A stretch of 64,000 nt of DNA. It comes from Neobacillus sp. PS3-40. GTDB lineage: Bacteria > Bacillota > Bacilli > Bacillales > Cytobacillaceae. The DNA lies in assembly GCF_030915485.1 (NCBI RefSeq), contig NZ_CP133266.1, positions 2,108,001-2,172,000 on the forward strand, given 5' to 3'. Each line of letters starts with the position of its first letter. Positions within the stretch are counted from its first letter, which is position 1. Below are positions 37,756 through 45,330 of this stretch, in pieces. The notes beneath the pieces were generated by a model. That model was given only the letters and a program-made list of their open reading frames with translations, did not search any database and was not told the origin of the DNA. The position numbers and the translations under genes are program-made.

Positions 37756-38213
37756 TTTAGATCCTTCTCCTCCGGCTCACCCTTAGGATATGCAACTGTT
37801 TCTAATTGATTGCCCATCCATTCTTCTCCGTTTTCCCAGTGCTCTTTCTTCCATATTGGGACAATTTCTTTAATCCGCTCAATCGCATAGCGATTTGCTT
37901 CATAGGAATCCGCGCGATGCGGTGTTGAAACAGCAATCACGACGGCAACATCTGTAATCTCTAGCCGCCCTACTCGGTGTGTAATCGCAACCTTCGTTCC
38001 TTGCCAGCGTTCTTCAATTTCAGCTCCAATTTGCTCAAGCTTTTTCACAGCCATTGCTTCATATGCTTCATATATTAAAAATAATGTCCGTTTGCCTTTC
38101 GTTAATTCGCGGACGGTCCCGATAAAGGTTGTAATCGCTCCAGCCTCACGCTCGACTACCTTATCAATTACAGCTTGAATATCAATAGCCTCTTTTGAAA
38201 TTTCAAAATTCAT
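37752..38213 (-). CDS. moaE: molybdopterin synthase catalytic subunit
   Basis: Converts cyclic pyranopterin monophosphate to molybdopterin with MoaD. 153 residues: AGAITTFIGTVREL, the family core ITHRVGRLEITDVAVVIAVS, and the catalytic lysines near the C-terminus (PIWKKEHW). Its place before moaD is standard. Confidence 0.95.
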   Translation of the reverse strand: MNFEISKEAIDIQAVIDKVVEREAGAITTFIGTVRELTKGKRTLFLIYEAYEAMAVKKLEQIGAEIEERWQGTKVAITHRVGRLEITDVAVVIAVSTPHRADSYEANRYAIERIKEIVPIWKKEHWENGEEWMGNQLETVAYPKGEPEEKDLK

Positions 38214-38302
38214 GTATTCCCACCTCTTTTTTTAAGGCTGTTTTTATATAAAAAATGCCGTTTCTACCAAAATAGCAATTTATATTCTTGAAAAAAATAA
38301 TC

Positions 38303-40225
38303 CTAGCACTGCATGATAGGCACTGATGCCTCCACAACCTCGTAGCCGCCAATTCTTTCGACTTCTTTTTTGAATGCTTCAGACTGAATTGCATTCCTGA
38401 GTAGCTGACCTTTTTCACTTTCAAAAAATGCCCTTGTCATGAGTAAATCATACTCTTCATCTGCTACTGGTACAAACGATAAATCCATCGCCTTTGCTGC
38501 TGGATAAATACCAAGACCCACCGCGTTTTCATTTCCTCTTACTTCAGCAGCAACTGCTAAATGGGAAAACATTTCGCGCTGATATCCGTTTATTTGGTCA
38601 GGGATGAAGCCAGCTTCTTTGAGCAGTAGATCAAATAAGATTCTAGTGCCGGCACCTTTTTGACGATTTATGTATTGGACATTTTGGGCAATAAGATCTT
38701 CCGTTTTCTCAATCTTTAATGGATTTCCGTTCGGAACCATCCAACCCTGTTTCCTTTTTAAAAATGGATATAAAATTACATCCATTCCTGCTAATAATTT
38801 TTTTACATATGGAATATTATATTGCAATGTAAATGGATCAAGCAAATGAATTCCAGCTACATGAGCCTCTCCCTTTTTAATTGCCATAATTCCTGCCATG
38901 CTACCCACATGGGAGGAAACAATTTTCATGTCATGCTGCTCTTTTTTGAGAATCGCTGAAAGAAAATCGATCGTTAAATCATGGCTACCATTAAATACAA
39001 TCGCATTTTTGATTTCATCAAGTGGGCGTAATAGCTCTATCTCCACGGTTTCTCCCTGCTCATATCCGATCAAATCAGAGGGAATAACGAGCATCCCATC
39101 AGCTCTCACATACGACATCGTCACTCCTGCCGCTCTTGTAAGTGGGTTCGCAATATATTGTCCATCAACATAGCCGATATTCATTCTGACGAAGTCCTCT
39201 GCACCCATTGTTGACACGATACGGCGACCAAGCTTAACCATTAACGTTTGCCTCTTTGGTTCAGGTATTTGCAAATATTCACAAACCAGAGGTCTAACAA
39301 ACCATTCAAGCGCAAGATAAGCGGACACAGGATAGCCAGGCACACCGACAACAATCTTTCCATTTACTTTACCTAAAATAACTGGTTTTCCAGGCCGTGC
39401 GGCGACCCCATGGGTAAAAACGGTCCCAATTTCTTTAATAATATGGACTGTGTAATCCTTTGAACCAGCTGATGAGCCCGCATTGATGACGACGATATCC
39501 GCTGTTTCTGTCGCCCTTATCAGTGCTTCTTTAATTCGCACAGGCTCATCTTTAACGATGTTATAAAGGAGCGGCTCACCACCCCACTGCTTTACAAAAT
39601 TTGCAAAAACAGTCCCATTGAATTCGATGATTCTCCCTGATGATAAGGTGGTGTCAGCTGTTACTAACTCATTTCCAGTTGGGATAATTGCAACAACCGG
39701 CTTTTTTATGACTGGAACAATTGTTATCTGTGAGGCAAGCAGCACGCCGATGTCAGCAGGCCTTAAGGTATGACCTTGGGGAAAAAGCATTTCCTCCTGA
39801 ACAATGTCTTCCCCGATTGGCCTGATATGCTGCCAAGGTGTTGCTGGTTCAATGATTTCAATCGTCACGTCATCAATGATATTTACATTCTCAATCATAA
39901 TCACTGCATTAAACCTTGATGGGATCGCATTCCCTGTGTCTACATACATAAACTGGTCCCCTAGAGTTAAATGAAGTGGCTCGTGCTCATGGGCACTATA
40001 CGTTTCCTCTGCAAATACAGCTATTCCATCCATTGCTGAGGCATGGTAATGCGGCATTGAAGTCCGTGCAAAAATGGGTTCTGCCGTAGAGCGACCAAGC
40101 GTTTCACCTGCTGAAATCATTTCCGATTCTGCAGGCAATTGAAAGGCTGCGAGTAATTCCCTTTTGGCCACTTCCCGGGGTTTGTCCTCTAAATAAATTT
40201 TCCGCTTATATCGTTTTTGATCCAT
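38303..40225 (-). CDS. MoeA fused to a substrate-binding-protein domain
   Basis: Residues ~1-410 are a full MoeA (HASAMDGIAVFAE, NAGSSAGSKDYTV, HGVAARPGKPVILGK, GVPGYPVSAY). Residues ~415-640 form a periplasmic-binding-protein-like domain (IVFNGSHDLTIDFLSAI, VGSMAGIMAIKKGEAHVAG, NRQKGAGTRILFDLLL, GLGIYPAAKAMDL) related to molybdate/tungstate sensors, but without a signal peptide, so it is cytoplasmic. This PBP-like extension is known in a subset of MoeA proteins. It may bind molybdate for insertion or sense its level. It follows a plain moeA by 14 bases. Confidence 0.9.
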   Translation of the reverse strand: MDQKRYKRKIYLEDKPREVAKRELLAAFQLPAESEMISAGETLGRSTAEPIFARTSMPHYHASAMDGIAVFAEETYSAHEHEPLHLTLGDQFMYVDTGNAIPSRFNAVIMIENVNIIDDVTIEIIEPATPWQHIRPIGEDIVQEEMLFPQGHTLRPADIGVLLASQITIVPVIKKPVVAIIPTGNELVTADTTLSSGRIIEFNGTVFANFVKQWGGEPLLYNIVKDEPVRIKEALIRATETADIVVINAGSSAGSKDYTVHIIKEIGTVFTHGVAARPGKPVILGKVNGKIVVGVPGYPVSAYLALEWFVRPLVCEYLQIPEPKRQTLMVKLGRRIVSTMGAEDFVRMNIGYVDGQYIANPLTRAAGVTMSYVRADGMLVIPSDLIGYEQGETVEIELLRPLDEIKNAIVFNGSHDLTIDFLSAILKKEQHDMKIVSSHVGSMAGIMAIKKGEAHVAGIHLLDPFTLQYNIPYVKKLLAGMDVILYPFLKRKQGWMVPNGNPLKIEKTEDLIAQNVQYINRQKGAGTRILFDLLLKEAGFIPDQINGYQREMFSHLAVAAEVRGNENAVGLGIYPAAKAMDLSFVPVADEEYDLLMTRAFFESEKGQLLRNAIQSEAFKKEVERIGGYEVVEASVPIMQC

Positions 40226-40239
40226 TTAAAGCTCCCCCT

Positions 40240-41472
40240 TTATCTTGATGTAATAACAGGGACATACTCTCCCTGTGCAATTCCTTCTTTTTCAGAAATG
40301 ATTTCAACAATACCATCACTTTTTACAAGCGTTGTAATTAGGCCTGATTTTCCAATAATCGGTTCTGCCCACCATTCACCATCCTGTTCAGATAGTCTGA
40401 CTCTTATATAGTCAGACCTGCCTGGAGAGGACGGAATGTTTTTCGTAATTCTTGCATAAACGCGATCAAGCTTGTTCTCAACGCGTTCACCTTTTAATTT
40501 TCTTAGAATTCGCTTACCAAATAAATTGAAAATAATCATTGCCGAGGCCGGATGTCCTGGTAGTCCAATCACAGGCTTTCCATCTGCCATAGCTAAAATC
40601 GTTGGTTTCCCTGGTTTGATTGAAATCCCGTGAACAAATACACCAGGATCGCCAAGTGATTGGATCACTTCCGTTGTGTAATCTTTGGCACCGACTGAGC
40701 TCCCCCCCGAGAGGATTAAACAATCAACCTTTTCATAAAGCGCACGTGCTTTTTGTTGAAAGGTTTGAAAATCATCTTTCACAATTCCACCGTAGATTAC
40801 TTCAAGTCCCCATTCGGTTGCTAAACCAGAAATGGTTAAATAATTGATATCTCGAATTTGGCCAATTTCTAGTTTAGTGGTTTGAAATGGAACAATTTCA
40901 TCCCCAGATGAGAGGTAGCCTACCTTCACCTTGCGATAGACGGTAACATGCGAAATTCCGAGTGCCGCAATAGCTCCCAATTCTTGCGGGCGCAGCTTTG
41001 TTCCTTCTTGGAGTAGTACTTCACCTTCTTTGATATCATCACCGGTTCTAATAACATTTTCACCTGGAGCAACTTGCTTGTATGTATTCAATAAACCATC
41101 CATATCTTCACAGTGTTCAATCATAATGACACTGTTACTATTTGGAGGCAACATTCCCCCAGTTGGCACATAAATTGCTTCCCCGTGCCCTACCTGTACG
41201 GATGCTTCTTCCCCCATTTTCACTTCTCCGATAACAGTTAAGAAACCCGGCATTGATTCGGATGAACCATATGTATCACTTGCCCTTACTGCATATCCAT
41301 CAACTGTGGAACGATCAAATCCAGGTACATTTTCAGACGCCTTAATCGGCTCAGCAAGGACAAAATGGAGAGCTTCTTCAAGGGCTCGCACTTCTGTTTG
41401 GTCAATCCTTGGAACTAGTTCATCAATTAACGCAATGGTCTCTTCGACCGTTTTCACCTTAAAAAATTGCAT
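40240..41472 (-). CDS. moeA: molybdopterin molybdenumtransferase
   Basis: Inserts molybdate into adenylated molybdopterin. 410 residues with DRSTVDGYAVRA, LSGGSSVGAKDYT, HGISIKPGKPTILA and GLPGHPASAM. The ATG at 41472 (MQFFKVKTVEE) follows GGAGGGG by 11 bases; the longer reading to 41502 would overlap mobA. Two moeA-type genes in tandem is notable: one may serve molybdate and one tungstate, or they may act as a pair. Confidence 0.94.
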   Translation of the reverse strand: MQFFKVKTVEETIALIDELVPRIDQTEVRALEEALHFVLAEPIKASENVPGFDRSTVDGYAVRASDTYGSSESMPGFLTVIGEVKMGEEASVQVGHGEAIYVPTGGMLPPNSNSVIMIEHCEDMDGLLNTYKQVAPGENVIRTGDDIKEGEVLLQEGTKLRPQELGAIAALGISHVTVYRKVKVGYLSSGDEIVPFQTTKLEIGQIRDINYLTISGLATEWGLEVIYGGIVKDDFQTFQQKARALYEKVDCLILSGGSSVGAKDYTTEVIQSLGDPGVFVHGISIKPGKPTILAMADGKPVIGLPGHPASAMIIFNLFGKRILRKLKGERVENKLDRVYARITKNIPSSPGRSDYIRVRLSEQDGEWWAEPIIGKSGLITTLVKSDGIVEIISEKEGIAQGEYVPVITSR

Positions 41473-41477
41473 AATGC

Positions 41478-42080
41478 CTATTTCCCCTCCTCTTCCGCCC
41501 ATTTTTTCGCATTTTCATATTCGCTTGGATAATTCATATTGAAAAAAATACGTTCTAGACAGCTTGCGTCATACCCCTTTAAATCCTTCTCCGTTACATA
41601 TAAAACAGAAAGAAGATCTAACAGACGCTGCATTTGAAGATGTTCATTCTTGATACTATCTTCAATCGTAACAAGGCTCTTCTTTTTAAAAACAGAAAAT
41701 AAAGGCTGCTTTCTGCCACCTATGACTGGGATAACAGCATCATATATCCCAATTCGATTAACAAGGTCACTTGCAAGCTCCGAGGATATAAATGGCATAT
41801 CACAAGCAACAACCAAGTTTACTTCAAAATTGGAGGCTGAAAGGCCCGCATGAAGTCCCGCGAGCGGCCCCTTGCCAGGGAAATGGTCCAATGCTTTGGT
41901 TACATTTAAAAATTCATAGGTTTCTGGGTCATTTGTTACGAGAATAATATCATCAAAAGTCGCCTTTAATTGACCAGTTATTCTCTCAACATTTGTTTTT
42001 TCATTAATTTTTAGAAGGGCCTTATTCGTCCCCATTCTGCTTGATTTTCCACCTGATAAAATTATGGCCCCTACTTCCAT
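41478..42080 (-). CDS. mobA: molybdenum cofactor guanylyltransferase
   Basis: Adds GMP to Mo-molybdopterin to make the bis-MGD cofactor of nitrate reductase and formate dehydrogenase. 200 residues, GTP-binding LSGGKSSRMGTNKALL at the N-terminus, GPLAGLHAGL and VACDMPFIS in the core. First gene of the moco operon; AGAAGG precedes the ATG. Upstream are the family B repeats, so the operon promoter must lie in or beyond them. moaA, moaB and moaC are not in this window. Confidence 0.94.
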   Translation of the reverse strand: MEVGAIILSGGKSSRMGTNKALLKINEKTNVERITGQLKATFDDIILVTNDPETYEFLNVTKALDHFPGKGPLAGLHAGLSASNFEVNLVVACDMPFISSELASDLVNRIGIYDAVIPVIGGRKQPLFSVFKKKSLVTIEDSIKNEHLQMQRLLDLLSVLYVTEKDLKGYDASCLERIFFNMNYPSEYENAKKWAEEEGK

Positions 42081-42100
42081 CGAAACACCTTCTTTTAATT

Positions 42101-42611
42101 AATGGCTGTTTTCGCATAAATTGTTGTTTCTCGTACCTAGTCTAAAAACCCGAAATAACAATGGTATCGTGCTCTTTTCTTAAAAATTTTCTACGGTTTT
42201 CATCGGTAAACTGGAATACCATTCTAATTTAGTCTTAAATAGCAACAAGATTTAAGAAAAGAGCCTAATTAATGGCTGTTTTCGCATAAATTGTTGTTTC
42301 TCGTACCTAGTCTAAAAACCCGAAATAACAATGGTATCGTGCTCTTTTCTTAAAAATTTTCTACGGTTTTCATCGGTAAACTAGAATACCATTCTAATTT
42401 AATTTTAAATAGCAACAAGATTTAAGAAAAGAGCCAAATTAATGGCTGTTTTCGCATAAATTGTTGGTTTTTCGTACCTAGTCTAAAAAGCCGAAATAAC
42501 AATGGTATCGTGCTCTTTTCTTAAAAATTTCCTACGGTTTTCATCGGTAAACTGGAATACCATTCTAATTTAGTTTTAAATAGCAACAAGATTTAAGAAA
42601 AGAGCCTAATT
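42101..42611 (+). repeat. family B repeat, three tandem units of ~170 bp
   Basis: Three head-to-tail copies start at 42101, 42271 and 42441 (spacing exactly 170, then 170; the third unit is 171 long) and differ by only a few bases. Each begins AATGGCTGTTTTCGCATAAA and ends TTTAAGAAAAGAGC. Each holds hairpin TTGTTGTTTC..GAAATAACAA and hairpin GCTCTTTTCTTAAA..TTTAAGAAAAGAGC. A fourth, single copy is at 15153. No coding potential. It separates the moco operon from yojF. Confidence 0.92.
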
Positions 42612-42759
42612 AATAAAATTAACTTCTACAAAAATATCCAGATCCCTCTTTTTCTTTACATGACAAACAGGAATTTCGCATTTTCAAAATTATTTTAGTA
42701 TGATAGAAATGTCATGTGAAGCAAACGAAAAAATGAAAACAGTAGGAACGGAGGCGAGT

Positions 42760-43110
42760 ATGTTGGAACCAGTGGTACTTAAAACCGTACAGGAAAAAAT
42801 CAACCAATTTGCCAATAAAGAGGTTTATATCCATCTCGAAACAACAAACGGTGCTTATGCATCACATCATGATGAATCCTTCTTTTCAGCCGGAGCCTAC
42901 ATCCGAAATGCTCTTGTCAATTATGAATTAGGAAAAATTACGGGAAATGGCCCTTTTCGTGTGGGATTAAAAATACAACTTGGATGGGTGTATGCGGAAG
43001 GTATTACACATTTTGAAATAGATGATCAGGATAGGTTACTATTGGCGGGACATGATCCACAAGGAAAACTAGCAGTTGCACTTGAAATCAGCCTAACACC
43101 TTTTACTTAA
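42760..43110 (+). CDS. yojF: YojF family protein
   Basis: 116 residues, DUF1806. YIHLETTNGAYASHH and GNGPFRVGLKIQLGWVYAEG match B. subtilis YojF. It is always next to bshB2 and is thought to aid bacillithiol metabolism, but its biochemical role is unknown. GGAGG lies before the ATG at 42760; the longer reading from 42700 lacks a ribosome binding site. A TATGAT -10 is visible at ~42700. Confidence 0.9.
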   Translation: MLEPVVLKTVQEKINQFANKEVYIHLETTNGAYASHHDESFFSAGAYIRNALVNYELGKITGNGPFRVGLKIQLGWVYAEGITHFEIDDQDRLLLAGHDPQGKLAVALEISLTPFT

Positions 43111-43147
43111 AAAAATACAATAAATTCAAGAAGAAAGGGGAATTTCA

Positions 43148-43828
43148 ATGGAAAAGGAACGTCATGTCTTAGTCGTTTTTCCCCATCCGGATGATGAAGC
43201 TTTTGGGGTATCAGGAACAATTGCTTCACATGTTAAAAACGGAACTCCTGTTACCTATGCATGTTTAACTTTAGGGGAAATGGGGCGAAATATGGGGAAT
43301 CCTCTTTTTACAAATAGAGAAAATCTCCCTGAAATTCGTAAAAAGGAACTAAAAGATGCAGTTAGTGCTCTCGGCATTCAAGATTTAAGAATGCTTGGAT
43401 TCCGTGATAAGACAATTGAATTTGAAGACGAGAAGAAGCTTGCAGATTTGATCTATTCGTTAATTGAAGAGGTAAACCCCTCACTCATCATCACTTTTTA
43501 CCCTGGATATTCTGTGCACCCCGACCACGATGCTACAGGTGCTGCAGTTGTGCGCGCAGTTAGCCAGATTCCAGCTGAAAAACGGCCTAAACTAAACTGT
43601 GTCGCTTTTTCAAAGGGTTGTGTTGAAGAACTCGGGGAAGCAGATATTGTAAACGATATTAGTCCTGTTAATGACATAAAACTTGCCGCCATACAGGCAC
43701 ATCGTTCGCAAACCCAGCAAATGTTTAAAGACATGTCTGAAAAACTGAAGAACCAGGATCCTCAAATACTTGCCTGGCTTAACTCTGAGCGATTTTGGAC
43801 ATTTAAATTTCAAGCCCCTCTAAATTAG
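43148..43828 (+). CDS. bshB2: bacillithiol deacetylase BshB2
   Basis: Deacetylates GlcNAc-malate in bacillithiol synthesis, or acts on bacillithiol conjugates. LmbE/PIG-L fold with zinc motif PHPDDEAFG (residues ~12-20), TLGEMGRNMG and the third ligand in VHPDHDATG. 226 residues. AGAAAGGGG precedes the ATG. It follows yojF by 37 bases and converges on the Crp/Fnr gene 6 bases away. Confidence 0.94.
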   Translation: MEKERHVLVVFPHPDDEAFGVSGTIASHVKNGTPVTYACLTLGEMGRNMGNPLFTNRENLPEIRKKELKDAVSALGIQDLRMLGFRDKTIEFEDEKKLADLIYSLIEEVNPSLIITFYPGYSVHPDHDATGAAVVRAVSQIPAEKRPKLNCVAFSKGCVEELGEADIVNDISPVNDIKLAAIQAHRSQTQQMFKDMSEKLKNQDPQILAWLNSERFWTFKFQAPLN

Positions 43829-43843
43829 AAGGGCTTAAAATTT
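43805..43843. terminator. bidirectional terminator overlapping both stops
   Basis: AAATTT..AAGCCC..TCTAA / TTAGA..GGGCTT..AAATTT. The hairpin contains the bshB2 stop and the stop of the convergent Crp/Fnr gene, so one structure ends both within ~40 bases. Confidence 0.75.
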
Positions 43844-44575
43844 GGAATGAAAGAGTGTGCAAAATTTGCACCAGTCAAGGATGATAATCTTTCTTGCCCT
43901 CAAATCGATCATTTCCTGCTTTTTCAATTTAGAAAAAACCCGGCTCACACTTTCCCTAGACGTTCCCACCACATTTGCAAACTCTTGTACGGTTAACGGT
44001 ATTTCAATATCACATCTTTGGCTATGACTGAACTTCCTGCCGAGACGTTCCAATGTCTTAATCGTTTTTGCGTAAACGTCCAATAAAACTACATCTCTTA
44101 ATGTTGACGTCATTTCTCTAAGCTGTTCACTCATATAGCTAATCATTTGAATAGCAAGCTCCGGATAATTGTATAATTCCTTTTCCAATGCCAACTTATC
44201 TAAAAAGTAAATGACTCCCTCTTGCATCATCGTCGCCGTAGCTGGATAACATTCCTGAATTTTAGAAAACAAGCATGCTTCAGCAAACACTTCGCCAGTT
44301 TGTTTTAAACAAACAATAATTTCATTGCCATCTTCAGCTTGTTTTGAAAGCTTTACCACTCCAGATTTTACAAAGAATACCCCTTGGGCCTCATCCACTT
44401 CTGAAAAAATTTGTTCTCCCTTTTTAAATGACAGAGTTTGTGTTTGATTTTCGATTACTTTTAAGGATTTAGGTGATAAATCCTTAAAAATAACAATCTT
44501 CCGTAAAAAATCCTGCGCTTTATCATGTTGATAAACCGTTAGATGCGGTTCTGTTACATTACTGATTTCACTCAC
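43835..44575 (-). CDS. Crp/Fnr family transcription regulator
   Basis: 246 residues: cyclic-nucleotide-binding-like beta-barrel (residues ~30-140; LSFKKGEQIFSEVDEAQGVF), dimer helix, and a C-terminal winged helix with TVQEFANVVGTSRESVSRVFSKL. There is no N-terminal cysteine cluster. The extreme C-terminus has DWCKFCTLFHSKF (Cys236, Cys239, His243), which recalls the C-terminal Fe-S cluster of B. subtilis Fnr. It is divergent from the nos operon, with Fnr-like boxes between, so it is probably the nos activator. The GTG start at 44575 directly abuts AAAGG and is uncertain. Confidence 0.82.
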   Translation of the reverse strand: MSEISNVTEPHLTVYQHDKAQDFLRKIVIFKDLSPKSLKVIENQTQTLSFKKGEQIFSEVDEAQGVFFVKSGVVKLSKQAEDGNEIIVCLKQTGEVFAEACLFSKIQECYPATATMMQEGVIYFLDKLALEKELYNYPELAIQMISYMSEQLREMTSTLRDVVLLDVYAKTIKTLERLGRKFSHSQRCDIEIPLTVQEFANVVGTSRESVSRVFSKLKKQEMIDLRARKIIILDWCKFCTLFHSKF

Positions 44576-44673
44576 CCTTTCATGCTGTTTTTTCCATTTA
44601 TCTCAATAAATAGATACCATTTTTTGGTGTTTTCTCTTATGTCCTTATTTTATAGAAATCCGTACTTCAAAGT

Positions 44674-44689
44674 AGTGATTAGATTCACA
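44674..44689. promoter_or_regulatory. Fnr/Crp-like box near the regulator gene
   Basis: AGTGATTAGATTCACA matches TGTGA-N6-TCACA in 9 of 10 arm positions. Centred ~107 bases before the regulator start; could serve autoregulation. Confidence 0.6.
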
Positions 44690-44760
44690 AAACGTTCAAT
44701 TTTTCAAACATGCACCACTGTAAGCCGTTTCACAGAACGTTCACAGAACTAGTTATAAGG

Positions 44761-44776
44761 TGTGATGCATATCATA
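44761..44776 (+). promoter_or_regulatory. Fnr-like box of the nos promoter
   Basis: TGTGATGCATATCATA matches TGTGA-N6-TCACA in 9 of 10 arm positions. A weak -10 (TATTAG, 44795-44800) puts the box centre about 40 bases before the start site, the classic activator position. The nosC ATG is 63 bases further on. Confidence 0.65.
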
Positions 44777-44838
44777 CTTTTGATGATTCTTTGCTATTAG
44801 GATGTAATTGTTCATTCGATGAAAAAGGAGGGAAAAAA

Positions 44839-45309
44839 ATGAATAAGGCAATCATCAGTTTTATTATAAGTGCACTAGTTGGTCTTGGTATTGGATATTT
44901 AGTATTCGTGGTCCTTCCGGTACAGCCTGGACATGATCCTCAAGTTGCCGCTTCTAATGAAGACAATTCAGCAACAACAGATACGGCTAGTACTAAGACA
45001 TCTGAAGATCAGGGTGCAAGTACTACTGCAAGCGCTACAGCCGTTAGTCAAGATAACATTCTTTCCAAAAGAGGATGTTTGGGATGTCACTCCGTTGGGG
45101 CTTTAAATCTTCATGCTGGGCAAGTTGGTCCAGACTTGTCACATGCATTTGTTGAGGTTAAAGACAAACACGGTATGCCAATTGAGCAATTTTTGACAAA
45201 ACCAAATTCAGCTGTTATGTCAGGTGTTCTTGGTAGTAAACCATTGACAGATGATGAGCGTAAACAAGTGCTTGAAATTCTCCAAAAAGCATCTGAAGTA
45301 AAACAATAA
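44839..45309 (+). CDS. nosC: membrane-anchored cytochrome c (NosC)
   Basis: Likely electron donor to NosZ on the outer face of the membrane. An N-terminal membrane helix (residues ~4-27) is followed by a Ser/Thr/Ala-rich linker, then a single haem site CLGCH (about residue 80) and an axial Met region (AVMSGVLG). 156 residues. AAGGAGGG precedes the ATG; the long upstream reading frame lacks a start signal. First gene of the nos operon, as in other Gram-positive clade II clusters. Confidence 0.92.
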   Translation: MNKAIISFIISALVGLGIGYLVFVVLPVQPGHDPQVAASNEDNSATTDTASTKTSEDQGASTTASATAVSQDNILSKRGCLGCHSVGALNLHAGQVGPDLSHAFVEVKDKHGMPIEQFLTKPNSAVMSGVLGSKPLTDDERKQVLEILQKASEVKQ

Positions 45310-45330
45310 TTAAAAGGTGGTGCAAACCGA

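Noticed and set aside
42618-42680. Promoter for mobA just beyond the family B repeats
   Set aside because: A TTGTCA is present on the minus strand, but no -10 lies at 16-18 bases, so I do not call it.
44710-44838. Longer N-terminus for nosC
   Set aside because: The extension covers the Fnr-like box and promoter; AAGGAGGG lies right before the ATG at 44839, which starts a proper membrane anchor.
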